DNA of 31,811 bases from Rachicladosporium sp. CCFEE 5018 (lineage: Eukaryota > Ascomycota > Dothideomycetes > Cladosporiales > Cladosporiaceae): positions 1,043,450 to 1,075,260 of the forward strand of contig KZ111143.1 of NCBI GenBank assembly GCA_002077045.2, written 5' to 3'. Position numbers and translations under genes: made by a program. Below are positions 18,042-26,885 of the stretch, piece after piece. The notes below the pieces were generated by a model. It ran no database searches. It had not been told where the DNA came from and saw nothing but the letters and a program-made list of their open reading frames with translations. Every line of letters begins with the position of its first letter. Position 1 is the stretch's first letter.

Positions 18042-19535
18042 TCAAGCAAGCCACTGTTCCGTAGGAAGATGAAGGTGTGATGATCTGCCGATCAAACGCT
18101 GACTGAGACCACACCCTAGATAGCAATGCTGTTCTTCAACGACGTAGTGAAAGATTCCACTCCGGTTTGCTGGCTGGAGTTGGGACTGCATCTTGCCCTT
18201 CGCCAACGAACATCGTGCGCACATCTCGCTTCGGCTCTGGCTTCTTCTGCAAATGCACTGATTCGTTACGTTGGGCGAATTTCTGATTCGCTTGCTGGCG
18301 GCGGACGGAAGCTGTGAGATTCTGGCGCTTAGGCCGAGCTCTCTGGCTCTCAGCCTCGCCAGCCTTTCGCTTGGTGTCGGCAGCGCGGATCGGAAGGATG
18401 TGGACGTCGAGGTGTTGTCAATACCCTCTGTATTGGAGGACTCCAATTGGGTGGCGTTCGTGGCCTGCTCATTCGTCGATTCCCCTCCCTTGCATGCAGA
18501 CTTGCATCCAACCGCCTCGCATCCCGTCGCCTCGCATCCCGTCGCCTCGCATTCGATTGAATGCCCGTTTGCAGCAGCGCCGCGAGGCGTCGTGTCGATG
18601 ACAAGCTCACCTCTCCCTGCAGCACGATCCTCATTTGCAACGACAGGCTCTTGCACAGTACCACTCGCCTCGACAGCAGTAGCCTCTCCCATTGCACCGA
18701 CTTCCCTAGTACTACCATCTCCCGTCGTATCACCACCTTTTGCCGGAGCATCTCCCTCCAGGACAGTATCATCCTCCACCATAGCATCGCCCACCACCAC
18801 CACAGCATCACCCTCCTTCGCAGCGTAGATCTCCGCTACAGCATCGCCTTTCACTACAGTGCCTCCCTCTCCCGCCACGCTGCCTTCCTTCGCCGATTTC
18901 TGTCTCTCCAACGCCCGACGCTTTTGGTCACTCAGATAATCCCTCAACAGATTCTCCTCGTCCACTGACATGTCGTCCGTGATCAGCTCGAGCATCACCT
19001 TCGTGTCAAGAGGATCTGTAGCGACTTCATCGCGTAGCTTGAGCTCGGGGTCATCGTCAGAATCGGAGTCGTTGTGGGAATCGGAGCCGTAGCCAGACTC
19101 AGTATCGTACTCTTCGAAGGCATCGATGAAGTCGTCCGGGAGTGCGATGAGAGATCCATATTCTACCATCAACGTACGTGCTACCTTCGCAAAACTGAAG
19201 CACATGTTGATATAGCGCGTACTACCCAAGACTTCTTCGCTAGCAGTACGTGCAATTGAATCGAGAATCTCGCTTGCTCTGACGATGCTCTCCTTCTTCG
19301 CGCCCGTGTCAGTCCGATGAAGGAGGGCAACATGGAATAGGTACAGCTGGACCCCGTCCAGTTCCCTCAGCCTGTTCTTGCGGAGCAGAGCCATGATCGC
19401 GTCGAATGAGTCCTGCCAGCGCTCCTCCAGTAGCTCCAGACGCAACGCCCTGACGAGGACGCCGATTTTGACAGGATCTTCTTCGCAGCCACGGCATCGG
19501 ATGACAAAGTCAGAGATAGATTGGTGGTTCTCCAT
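18042..19535 (-). CDS. Acidic low-complexity protein, unknown function (copy-B-specific segment)
   Basis: A single 497-codon frame starting MENHQSISDFV. I do not recognise it. Residues 1-150 look folded and helical (VLVRALRLELLEERWQDSFD; ILDSIARTASEEVLG). An acidic Asp/Ser stretch follows (about 150-165), then a helix with DEENLLRDYLSDQKRRALERQ. The middle is low complexity, with repeated GDA(V/P/M) units and a Cys repeat CEATGCEATGCEAVGC encoded by a 15-bp tandem repeat near 18510-18550. The C-terminal part has LARLRARELGLSARISQLPS and a CIC-x9-CARC pattern that could bind zinc. Long low-complexity frames can open by chance, but the N-terminal 240 residues are convincing protein. The C-terminal half could include an unrecognised intron. 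The gene has no counterpart in copy A. Confidence 0.6.
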   Translation of the reverse strand: MENHQSISDFVIRCRGCEEDPVKIGVLVRALRLELLEERWQDSFDAIMALLRKNRLRELDGVQLYLFHVALLHRTDTGAKKESIVRASEILDSIARTASEEVLGSTRYINMCFSFAKVARTLMVEYGSLIALPDDFIDAFEEYDTESGYGSDSHNDSDSDDDPELKLRDEVATDPLDTKVMLELITDDMSVDEENLLRDYLSDQKRRALERQKSAKEGSVAGEGGTVVKGDAVAEIYAAKEGDAVVVVGDAMVEDDTVLEGDAPAKGGDTTGDGSTREVGAMGEATAVEASGTVQEPVVANEDRAAGRGELVIDTTPRGAAANGHSIECEATGCEATGCEAVGCKSACKGGESTNEQATNATQLESSNTEGIDNTSTSTSFRSALPTPSERLARLRARELGLSARISQLPSAASKRIRNSPNVTNQCICRRSQSRSEMCARCSLAKGKMQSQLQPANRSGIFHYVVEEQHCYLGCGLSQRLIGRSSHLHLPTEQWLA

Positions 19536-19915
19536 CTTAATCAGCGTAGCTACTTTGAATGATATCGAACGCAGGAACAGTTATGGATGATACGAAGAAA
19601 TTTTGTAGAGTGTTGGTGATACCTAAGAGCGGGTTGTTGCCTACCTAGACAAACGAGCAAAACGGGCTGCGCAGGAAGGAGCGATAAACCGTCCGAGGTT
19701 TTACTTGACTCATGCATGGCCTTCGTCTGCAAGGAAGAGAACATGTAGCACGATGCACACGCGTGCCTCTGATAGAACAGATGGAATTTCGAGTGGGCGC
19801 CTCGTGAGAACTACAAGTAGTACCCTCTATGTTGCCTCAACGGTTCGACCCCACAATGCCCAGCCACACCATAGCAGCCAATCAGACCGCATCATGGCAG
19901 GGCATCATAACCTCA

Positions 19916-19957
19916 CTACCGTCCATCCTATACCGTCCATCCTATACCGTCCATCCT
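19916..19957. repeat. 14-bp tandem repeat, 3 copies
   Basis: Three consecutive copies of (A/C)TACCGTCCATCCT, at 19916-19929, 19930-19943 and 19944-19957. Copies 2 and 3 are identical, and copy 1 differs at its first base. It is a microsatellite-like repeat in noncoding DNA. Confidence 0.9.
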
Positions 19958-20430
19958 ACAACTTCGCCCCAAGCTGCCCACATGTGTTAATGTTCCCGCA
20001 CCGTCTCAATTCTTGTTGCTTAGCTGTACCAGCTGCGCAGAGTCTAAGCAGCATGGTGCACGAAGGATGCGCAACCACAAGAGATGAAACGGACAATACC
20101 CACGCAGGCCTCAGGAGGCTCGGGAGGCTGCATCAATGGAGATTGTCCACATTAGCTGGATCAGGAGCGACGAGCTAAGATGATCAGGCGCCTTTACATA
20201 CGTAACGCCAAAGGCCGCTGGCTGGAAGTCATGGCATGCTACTATCCAATACATGTAGGCGAGTTCGGGCTAGATCATACTTCACCACATGCGCAGGCTC
20301 GCTTTGGACGAGTCAAAGGACAAAGGTATAGCCTAGTATGATAGACGCGTACCTCAGCTCATCCAAAAGTTTGAAGATCTTGGTAGGTATATGTCCCTTG
20401 CTAAACATTGATCGATTGCGTGCCGTCTAG

Positions 20431-20575
20431 TGCACTATAATTAAGAGGAATTCCCAGAAAGATGCCGCTATGTAGGGAATCCTCTCACCGATGTCGTAGA
20501 TGCGATTCAGCACTTGCGACGAAAATGATAGTAGCATAAGAGCATTTGAGACTGTTAGGAAGGCGGAGGTAGCAT
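20431..20575 (+). repeat. Upstream direct repeat, diverged copy of the zinc-repeat gene 3' flank
   Basis: This stretch resembles 24409-24549 in the same orientation. In the ~86-bp core from CGATGTCGTAGA (20489) the two copies align without gaps at roughly 77% identity, sharing CACTTGCG and GATAGTAGCATA. Nearly all differences are transitions (C/T or G/A). The left copy is somewhat richer in A+T. It could be the remnant of an older copy of the same gene family, or a terminal repeat of an element. Confidence 0.65.
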
Positions 20576-20625
20576 TAGGTGTGAAAGTTCACCTCAGCGA
20601 TGCGACACCGAGTCTGGGTTGGACC

Positions 20626-20657
20626 TTCCAGGTGAACACAGGTTGACTCACCTGGAA
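20626..20657. repeat. Perfect 10-bp inverted repeat upstream of the zinc-repeat gene
   Basis: TTCCAGGTGA at 20626-20635 and TCACCTGGAA at 20648-20657 are exact reverse complements separated by 12 bases. A further TTCACCT lies nearby at 20588-20594 within a small palindrome (GTGAAAGTTCAC, 20581-20592). It may be a binding site for a dimeric regulator or an element end. Confidence 0.6.
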
Positions 20658-20781
20658 TCTTCTTTATTTTGATGACGCCAAAGGCAAACACCCACTTTTC
20701 TTGCACGTTTTCATCTCGCCTTCACCAGCACTTTGCAACACGCCACCTTCGAACAGATTTCCCCTTGCACGCACCTTCAGC

Positions 20782-22257
20782 ATGGCGGATCCGCCAACAT
20801 CGCCACAGCGCGATCCTTCGAATATCCCACTCCCACCCACACCACACCAAAATCAGACCACAAACACGCCGCAACTCTCCGCGCCTCCGTCCTTTCGCCC
20901 GGTGACGTCTATCGCAAGCCCTGTCACGACATCTGGAACGACATCTGGAACGTCGTCCGTTCAGCCTACGGCGCCTATGCCTCCAGCAGATGTTGCAATG
21001 GTAGATGCGAGGCCGTCGTTCGACTTTAGGGCTAGAATGTGCTCGGGATGTGATAGCCTTCATCTCCTGTCTAGTTTCCCAGAGAGCCATGGCGAGCCTG
21101 GTGACCGGTGCGAAGGATGTATTGCAAGCAAAGACGATGGAGCTACAGCGGCGGTCCAGCTTTGCATGGGACCTTGTGCAACGTCTAAACCAGCCACGGA
21201 CTTCCACGCCGGCTATCAACTATGCAGACCGTGCAGGAAGGTGACCGAAAAGCAGGCACGCCTGGATGCAAAAGCCGCTTTATAAGTGGCCGAACCCAAG
21301 ACTTGTACGGGGCCTTGTGCAGAGTCTAAACCAGCGAAGGAGTTTTCTGTCGGCCATGATGTGTGCAAGGAGTGCAGGAATGTGACCGAAAAGCAGGCAC
21401 GCCTGGATGCAAAAGCTGCTTTAGAAGTGGCCGAACCAAAGACTTGTACGGGGCCTTGTGCAAAGTCTAAACCAGCGAAGGACTTTGCTGTCGGCCATGA
21501 TGTGTGCAAAGAGTGCAGGAATGTGACCGAAAAGCAGGCACGCCTGGATGCAAAAGCTGCTTTAGAAGTGGCCGAACCCAAGACTTGCGCTGGGCCTTGT
21601 GCAAAGTCTAAACCAGCCGCAGAATTCAATATCGGCTCGAACAAGTGCAAGGAGTGCCAGGCGGTATCCGATAAGCAGAGGCGGGGCGCGGCCGGACGTA
21701 GGGCTCTTGCAACCCAGTACGCGAAACTTCGCAATGAGGCCAACCTAGGCACAGGATGGCAAGGACCAGATTTCCATGTGCCTATCGCTGGCATCGCTCG
21801 ATACGCTGCTGTATGTGCCGGAGCATTGGATCCAGCCTCTGATGCCACACTGCGGTACGGCAACAATCACTGGTTCAAGACTAGGGCGGAGCTTTGCACC
21901 GAGCTTGCGCCTTTCCTAGCTGACATGCCCGTGACGTCGTCCTCGTTAGCGAAAGATTGGCTCAGGGACGATCTTCTTACCCTTCTACTGCTTCAAGAGG
22001 GCATGGAAGGTAAGCTACCGGTACCGATCCCGATTCCGTCTGCGTACCACGGGATGGGCCACCAAGCACTATACATGCGCGCCACATCCATTGGTTGGAC
22101 TTGGTCGCCACGAGCTAAGTCCGATCAGCCTGCAGCACCTGCGATTGTACCGCAAGCTATTCAGCTGCCGGGAGATGACGCTCCGCCCGAATCTGATCAC
22201 GAAATGATGGCGAAGCGCGAATTTCCTACTCGCCAACGACCACCAAACCGATACTAG
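20782..22257 (+). pseudogene. Zinc-ribbon-repeat protein, 5' part of a 3.6 kb gene, with a nonsense codon
   Basis: From the ATG at 20782 (MADPPTSPQRDP) the frame is open to 22257 except for a TAA at 21283-21285 (codon 168). In the neighbouring repeat units the same codon is GAA, so a single G-to-T change would create the stop. The first ~85 residues are Pro/Ser/Thr-rich. Then come five Cys4 units. The first is CSGC...CEGC at 21040-21120; the others have the form CxGPC..SKPA..F......C(K/R)xC, as in CTGPCAKSKPAKDF and VCKECRNV. The spacing resembles zinc ribbons often found beside HNH nucleases, but no HNH is visible. A ~180-residue unrecognised domain follows (PDFHVPIAGIARYAAV; LAKDWLRDDLLTLLLLQEG). 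Near 22208-22255 the coding signal moves to the +2 frame, which continues as the next entry. An upstream in-frame ATG exists at 20701. Confidence 0.6.
21145..21708 (+). repeat. 141-bp coding tandem repeat, about 4 units
   Basis: Units begin near 21145, 21286, 21427 and 21568, a period of 141 bp or 47 codons. The second and third are nearly identical at DNA level. The first is diverged in its first half but almost identical in its second half (TEKQARLDAKAAL), and the fourth is diverged in its second half. Each unit encodes one Cys4 zinc-ribbon-like module plus a basic helical spacer. Confidence 0.9.
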
Positions 22258-24409
22258 CTACTGGAAGGGCGTGGACCGGAGCTCTGTGAGAGGAAAGTCC
22301 TTAGTTGACACTCTCGCGAGGATTGATCATCATCAACTGCGGAGTGGTTACCTTACTGCTCGCGCGCCTCAACAGGAAGTCAACAATCAAGCTCACCGCA
22401 ACTATGAAGGCATGGACGAACTTGAGCAGATCTCGTCGGGTGAGGTGGAGGGAATGACCGGTCAAGATGCTGTGCTTAAGGCGCTTGAGCCAGTGGTCAC
22501 CTACGACCTTTTCAGTCCAATCGCCACCTCATCCCGCGAACTCCTAACTGGGGCTTATGCTCTGGCAGAATCCCTCCATTCTATGCGCGTGCGTGATTGG
22601 AGATCATGTGGTGCAGAACGTCAGCGACCGATCAACACAGGTGCCGGTCTTGACCACCCGGACCACAGCCGCATCACTCCTGACCACATGATGCGCCTTC
22701 TATTCGAGGACTGGGACGCAAACCAGGTGTACGACCAGGACGCTCCAGGTAAGCCGACTGTAGCGTTCGAGCAATATGCATCTCGCCTGTTCAAAGATTT
22801 CACTGCGGAAGAGGCTGCGCAAGAGGCTCCCCATCTTTATCATATGGTTGACCTGAACGCGTTCCAGCTGGACGCCATATTGTCCATCCTCTACGAGACT
22901 GGCAGAGTACACTACTATTACCAACTCGCTGTCATCACCAGCAGTCATGTGGTAGGGGAGATGCTGAATGAGGTGGAGGTCCCTCCGCATGTGGAGGTTA
23001 CGCGTGATTACGATCCGAATGATTCGCGTCCAGCGTTGTTCGTGCACAACAATCTCGTGATCGGGGGAGGTTTTTATACTCACTGGGAGGGTATGGGCGA
23101 AGGTGGAGACTTTCATGCCTTACTCTCATGGGGGTTTCCCCTCATCGACGCGGACGAGATGCCTCATATGAGTTTCCGTGCCACTTTACGGCACGCCAAT
23201 GAGACAGTAGAGGAACGCACGCGGCGAGAGAATCGCAACAAGATGACGCTAGCTGCGCTCCGCGACCGCCAGTCCCGCGAAAGCTGTGTTCAATGTCGCG
23301 ACAACAACCTTCGCTGCACAGGGGATGTGAAGAAAGGGCCTCCGTGTAAGCAGTGCGCCAGTACCGGCAAAGGAAAGCAATGCAAGTGGCTCGCTCATCA
23401 GCAGCCACCGTCACAAGCCGCCCCAGGCGAGATCCCAACAGACGCTCACCTCCGCCCCTGGGACACTCAGTATCCGGGCGACATCTGGGCCAACACTGAG
23501 AGCCTGATTGACTTCGAGACGGAGCCGGAGGCTGAGAAGTACTATGCAGCCTTCTTTTTTGGACGTCACTCGAGCCACGCAGGTGACGATGAAATGCAGC
23601 AGACTTTGCGCAGGCTACGATTGACTCGGCATCTGTACCGCACGATGCACCAGGCCCACGCTGTCATGGGTGAACCGATCAATCATTTTCCGGAGGGCAC
23701 GCCTCCAGCTGCTGGGGGAGTCATGATCGGGCACTGTGTCGCATTTGCTCGCCACGGCACGATGGCGGTCCCAACGAGTGAACACAACCTCAATAATGAT
23801 CAGCTGAAAGCTTTCGTGCGCAAGCTGCACCACTACTTCGCGTACAACCAGCCACCCGGTAACGCCCTCCTCAATCGCCCAACCGAGATCCACTTCGTCA
23901 TCAACGGGCTGGCCGGTCTGTCAGTTGGTATTCGGCATTGGGGAAGCCGGATACCTGGCGACGGACTCTTCGCTTTCATGCTGCAGCAAGACGCCGCCCA
24001 TGGAAAAAACATGGCTGATCATGTCTACGTTGTTGTACACTCCGAGGAGCGGGTCATCGATGGCGTGGGAAATTTCACCCTTGCACAAGGCAGAACTCCG
24101 GGTTGGCAGATGCACAAGCATCGAGCTTTGAAGAAGCATAAGCTCGCGGATCTCATCGATCGCGAGACGTATCTTCGTGCGCGTCATCTGCTAAACGTTC
24201 AACTCGTTGCGCAGGGCCAGCCGCCTGCACCTCCAGGGCCAATGCAGATCACTGCCAACGAGGCACGCGATATGGACACACTCATCCCGGCGTTCGAAGA
24301 TGAGGCGCGATGGCGCACCGCGAACTTGGGACCCGGCACTAACCCGACTGCTCAAGCAATCAAGCAGCGCAATTTCGACCGCAACAAGGGAATGAGGAAC
24401 CAGTTTTGA
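22208..24409 (+). pseudogene. 3' part of the zinc-repeat gene, long frame with internal Zn2Cys6-like cluster
   Basis: The +2 frame is open from 22208 to a TGA at 24407-24409 (733 codons) without an obvious intron. It has no ATG until MDELEQISSG near 22412, although convincing protein (YWKGVDRSSVRGKSLVDTLA) precedes it, so it should be the continuation of the upstream frame after a one-base frame change, a missed intron or programmed frameshifting. Residues encoded at 23285-23383 read C-x2-C-x6-C-x9-C-x2-C-x8-C, matching the Zn2Cys6 fungal DNA-binding pattern. Here it is internal, preceded by a basic/acidic helix (EERTRRENRNKMTLAALRDR). The flanking ~330-residue domains (LNAFQLDAILSILYETGRVHYY; PTEIHFVINGLAGLSVGIRH) are unknown to me. 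No reverse transcriptase, transposase triad or integrase is visible. The length of intact frame argues that any inactivation is recent. Confidence 0.6.
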
Positions 24410-24549
24410 GTGACTGAATTGAGAGGGATGGGAGACACATTGCCCGAATTACTCTCACACCGACGTCGTAGACGCAGTTTAACACTTGCGGCGAGAGCGA
24501 TAGTAGCATAGGAGCACTGCAGACTTTTGGGAGAGCAGAGGTAATGACA
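24409..24549 (+). repeat. Downstream direct repeat, 3' flank of the zinc-repeat gene
   Basis: This begins right at the stop codon of the zinc-repeat gene and matches 20431-20575 in the same orientation, with shared GTCGTAGA, CACTTGCG and GATAGTAGCATA. The pair therefore brackets the gene at a distance of ~3.98 kb. Confidence 0.65.
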
Positions 24550-24942
24550 CCAACATAGCACTCCATCAGCATGCACCACAGTACTTCTAATCCTGCATTC
24601 TCCCTACACCTCACGTAGTATCAATCCCATGTCAGACCCTCGAGGTGCTTAGCTTATTATTGCTACGTTATTTTTGCGCGTCATGGTGGGGTCCGCAGAA
24701 GTGCCTTAGCCAACTGCGGAGTAACATGGGCGATCTGGAGCCGCATCCATCAGACCTCGCCGGCAATAGTGCACCTTGGTAGGCGATTGACTTCCCGCGT
24801 TGAAGTGCATGCAGTAAGTTCTCGAACATCTCGCTGTCTCTAAGTCACCTTCCCGCCCTTTGTCTCGTTTGAATTATTCTTCATATCTTCTTCCAGGAGT
24901 GTGCCATAGAGAACAAGCCGAAGCAGTACTAGAAGCGCTGTC
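24410..24942. promoter_or_regulatory. End of copy-B-specific segment and CYB2 promoter (copy B)
   Basis: The first ~270 bases are the 3' flank of the zinc-repeat gene, with A/T-rich sequence near 24650-24680. Homology with copy A returns at about 24680 and is clear from CATGGGCGATCTGG (24727-24740; copy A 10359-10372). The conserved block GTTCTCGAACATCTCGCTGT (24819-24838) lies ~100 bases before the CYB2 ATG in both copies and is a candidate leader or regulatory element. Confidence 0.5.
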
Positions 24943-26590
24943 ATGAACCACTCCAGCAATGATACGCAGAGCGTGAAGCTCAAGGGAGAGGATGTGGCGA
25001 AGCACAACTCGAACGAGTCGTGTTGGGTGATAGTTCACGGACGCGGTGAGTTCACAGGAGCCTGGCGCACTATCCAGCATAACCTCGATCGAATCTCAGC
25101 GGACTAATTTATGCCCAGCCTACGATGTCACTGAGTTCCTCCCCGAGCACCCAGGCGGCCCCAAGATCATCCTCAAGTATGCCGGCAAGGACGCAACGGA
25201 GGAGTACTCGCCCATACATCCTCCAGACACGCTCGACAAGTACCTTGACAAGAGCAAGCATCTCGGCGAAGTCGACATGGCGACTGTCGAAGTGGAGGAG
25301 AAGGAGGAAGATCCGTATGAGATTGAGCGATTGGAGAGGGTCAAGCGGATGCCGATCTTGGAACAGTGCTACAACTTGATGGACTTCGAGGCCGTTGCGA
25401 GACGGGTCATGAAGAAGACAGCGTGGGCGTACTACTCGAGTGGAGCTGATGATGAAATTGTGAGTGCTTGCAATGCTCCTGGAAACCCGTAGCACACACT
25501 GACTCCATACCAGACCATGCGTGACAACCACTCCGCCTTCCACCGCATCTTCTTCCGACCCCGGATCCTCCACGACGTAGAGAATATTGACCTCTCCACA
25601 ACCATGCTCGGCACAAAAGTCTCAATCCCCTTCTACGTCACCGCCACCGCCCTGGGTAAACTCGGCAACCCTGAAGGCGAGGTAGTTCTCACGCGCGGCG
25701 CGCGCAAGCACAACGTAATCCAAATGATCCCCACCCTAGCGTCATGCTCCTTCGACGAAATCGTAGACGCCAAAGAAGGCGACCAAGTCCAATGGCTACA
25801 GCTGTACGTGAACAAAGACCGAGCGATCACGAAGCGCATCATCGAGCACGCTGAGAAGCGTGGCTGCAAAGGCCTGTTCATCACTGTGGATGCTCCGCAG
25901 CTCGGACGACGAGAGAAAGACATGCGCTCAAAGTTCTCCGACGTCGGCTCAAATGTCCAGAACACTGGTGGCGATAACGTCGACCGTAGCCAAGGCGCCG
26001 CCCGCGCCATCTCCTCGTTCATCGACCCCTCGCTCAGCTGGAAAGACATCCCCTGGTTCCTGTCCGTTACAAAGATGCCCATCATCCTCAAAGGCGTCCA
26101 GCGAGTCGAAGACGTTATCCGCGCTGTGCAAGCCGGCTGTCACGGCGTCGTCCTCTCAAACCACGGCGGACGCCAACTCGACACAGCACGCTCCGGGATC
26201 GAGATCCTCGCCGAAGTCATGCCTGAGCTGCGTCGCTTGGGTCTACAAGACCAAATCGAGATCTACATTGACGGCGGCGTGCGGCGCGCAACAGATATCA
26301 TCAAGGCCGTGTGTCTTGGTGCGAAGGGCGTTGGTATCGGTCGACCGTTCTTGTACGCTATGTCTGCGTACGGGCTGCCAGGTGTGGATCGCGCGATGCA
26401 GTTGCTGAAGGATGAGATGGAGATGAACATGCGCTTGATCGGGTGCAACAGTGTTGATCAGCTTGGACCGGAATTCTTGGATACCAGGACGATCAGCATG
26501 CACGCCACAGGTGTGCCGCAGGATACGTTGGCCTTGACTGTGTATGATCCGCTGGCTGGGCCGGCGGAGCAGATGAGCTCGAAATTGTAG
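24943..26590 (+). CDS. CYB2: Flavocytochrome b2-type L-lactate dehydrogenase (copy B)
   Basis: Exons 24943-25045, 25119-25459 and 25514-26590 give 506 residues. Introns are GTGAGT...TGCCCAG (73 nt, with an ACTAAT branch point) and GTGAGT...ACCAG (54 nt). The cytochrome b5 domain (heme ligands in PEHPGG and PIHPPD) and the FMN dehydrogenase domain (SNHGGRQLD, DGGVRRATDI) are intact. Relative to copy A I see Asn to Lys in TRGARKHN, Glu to Lys in HAEKRGC and loss of one Met near the C-terminus. By contrast, a 93-base stretch near 25580-25680 has around ten silent changes, so both copies are under strong purifying selection. As in copy A there is no mitochondrial presequence. The upstream neighbour differs from copy A because of the inserted segment, with the boundary only ~260 bases before the ATG, so promoter function could differ. 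Confidence 0.92.
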
Positions 26591-26885
26591 TGGAAGAGTG
26601 GAAAGTGGATGGGGTTGTATCTGCATGTACATATGTCTTATGATTTTCAAATTGCCTGTTCGTATCCGCAAGCTTGAAAGCACTTCAAGTCGTCCGTAGC
26701 GAAGTGCGTTCACTAGTCGGGAGATTTGAACAGTTGGTAGTAGTGTCAGTAACAATATGTACAATCTATACCCAGTCTGTACCCCATACCATCCCTAACC
26801 CCACGCGCCATCGCCAGAAACACTGCACCCACTTGCACCTCTCACTAATTACACATTGCTCTCATCCCTCCCCTTATGCAGCCCT
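26591..26885. other. Convergent 3' region between CYB2 and FAS1 (copy B)
   Basis: About 295 bases hold both 3' UTRs of the tail-to-tail genes. They are poorly conserved relative to 12226-12518, apart from GTATCTGCATGTACATA, AACAATATGTACAATCTATA and GCCATCGCCAGAAACAC. These preserved islands are likely 3'-end-processing or polyadenylation elements of one or both genes. Confidence 0.5.

Larger units (their letters stand above)
19536..20781. other. Intergenic region, AT-richer, with repeat relics
   Basis: About 1.25 kb lies between two divergent genes of the copy-B-specific segment. It contains a 14-bp tandem repeat (19916-19957), a diverged copy of the 3' flank of the zinc-repeat gene (20431-20575) and a perfect inverted repeat (20626-20657). 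The frame at 19705-20178 has no domain or conservation and is left out. The stretch 20180-20480 is richer in A and T than its surroundings and holds nothing recognisable. Confidence 0.5.

Noticed and set aside
18350..18968. Several overlapping frames opposite the low-complexity gene at 18042-19535
   Set aside because: Low-complexity DNA opens several frames at once. Only the minus frame has a convincing non-repetitive N-terminal domain.
19916..19957. CRISPR-like array
   Set aside because: It is a head-to-tail 14-bp repeat with no spacers, in fungal DNA.
20782..24409. Gag-Pol retrotransposon with zinc knuckles and a frameshift
   Set aside because: The Cys pattern is C-x3-C...C-x2-C, not the CCHC knuckle. 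I see no reverse transcriptase, RNase H, protease or integrase motif. The flanking repeats are only ~140 bp and one starts exactly at the stop codon.
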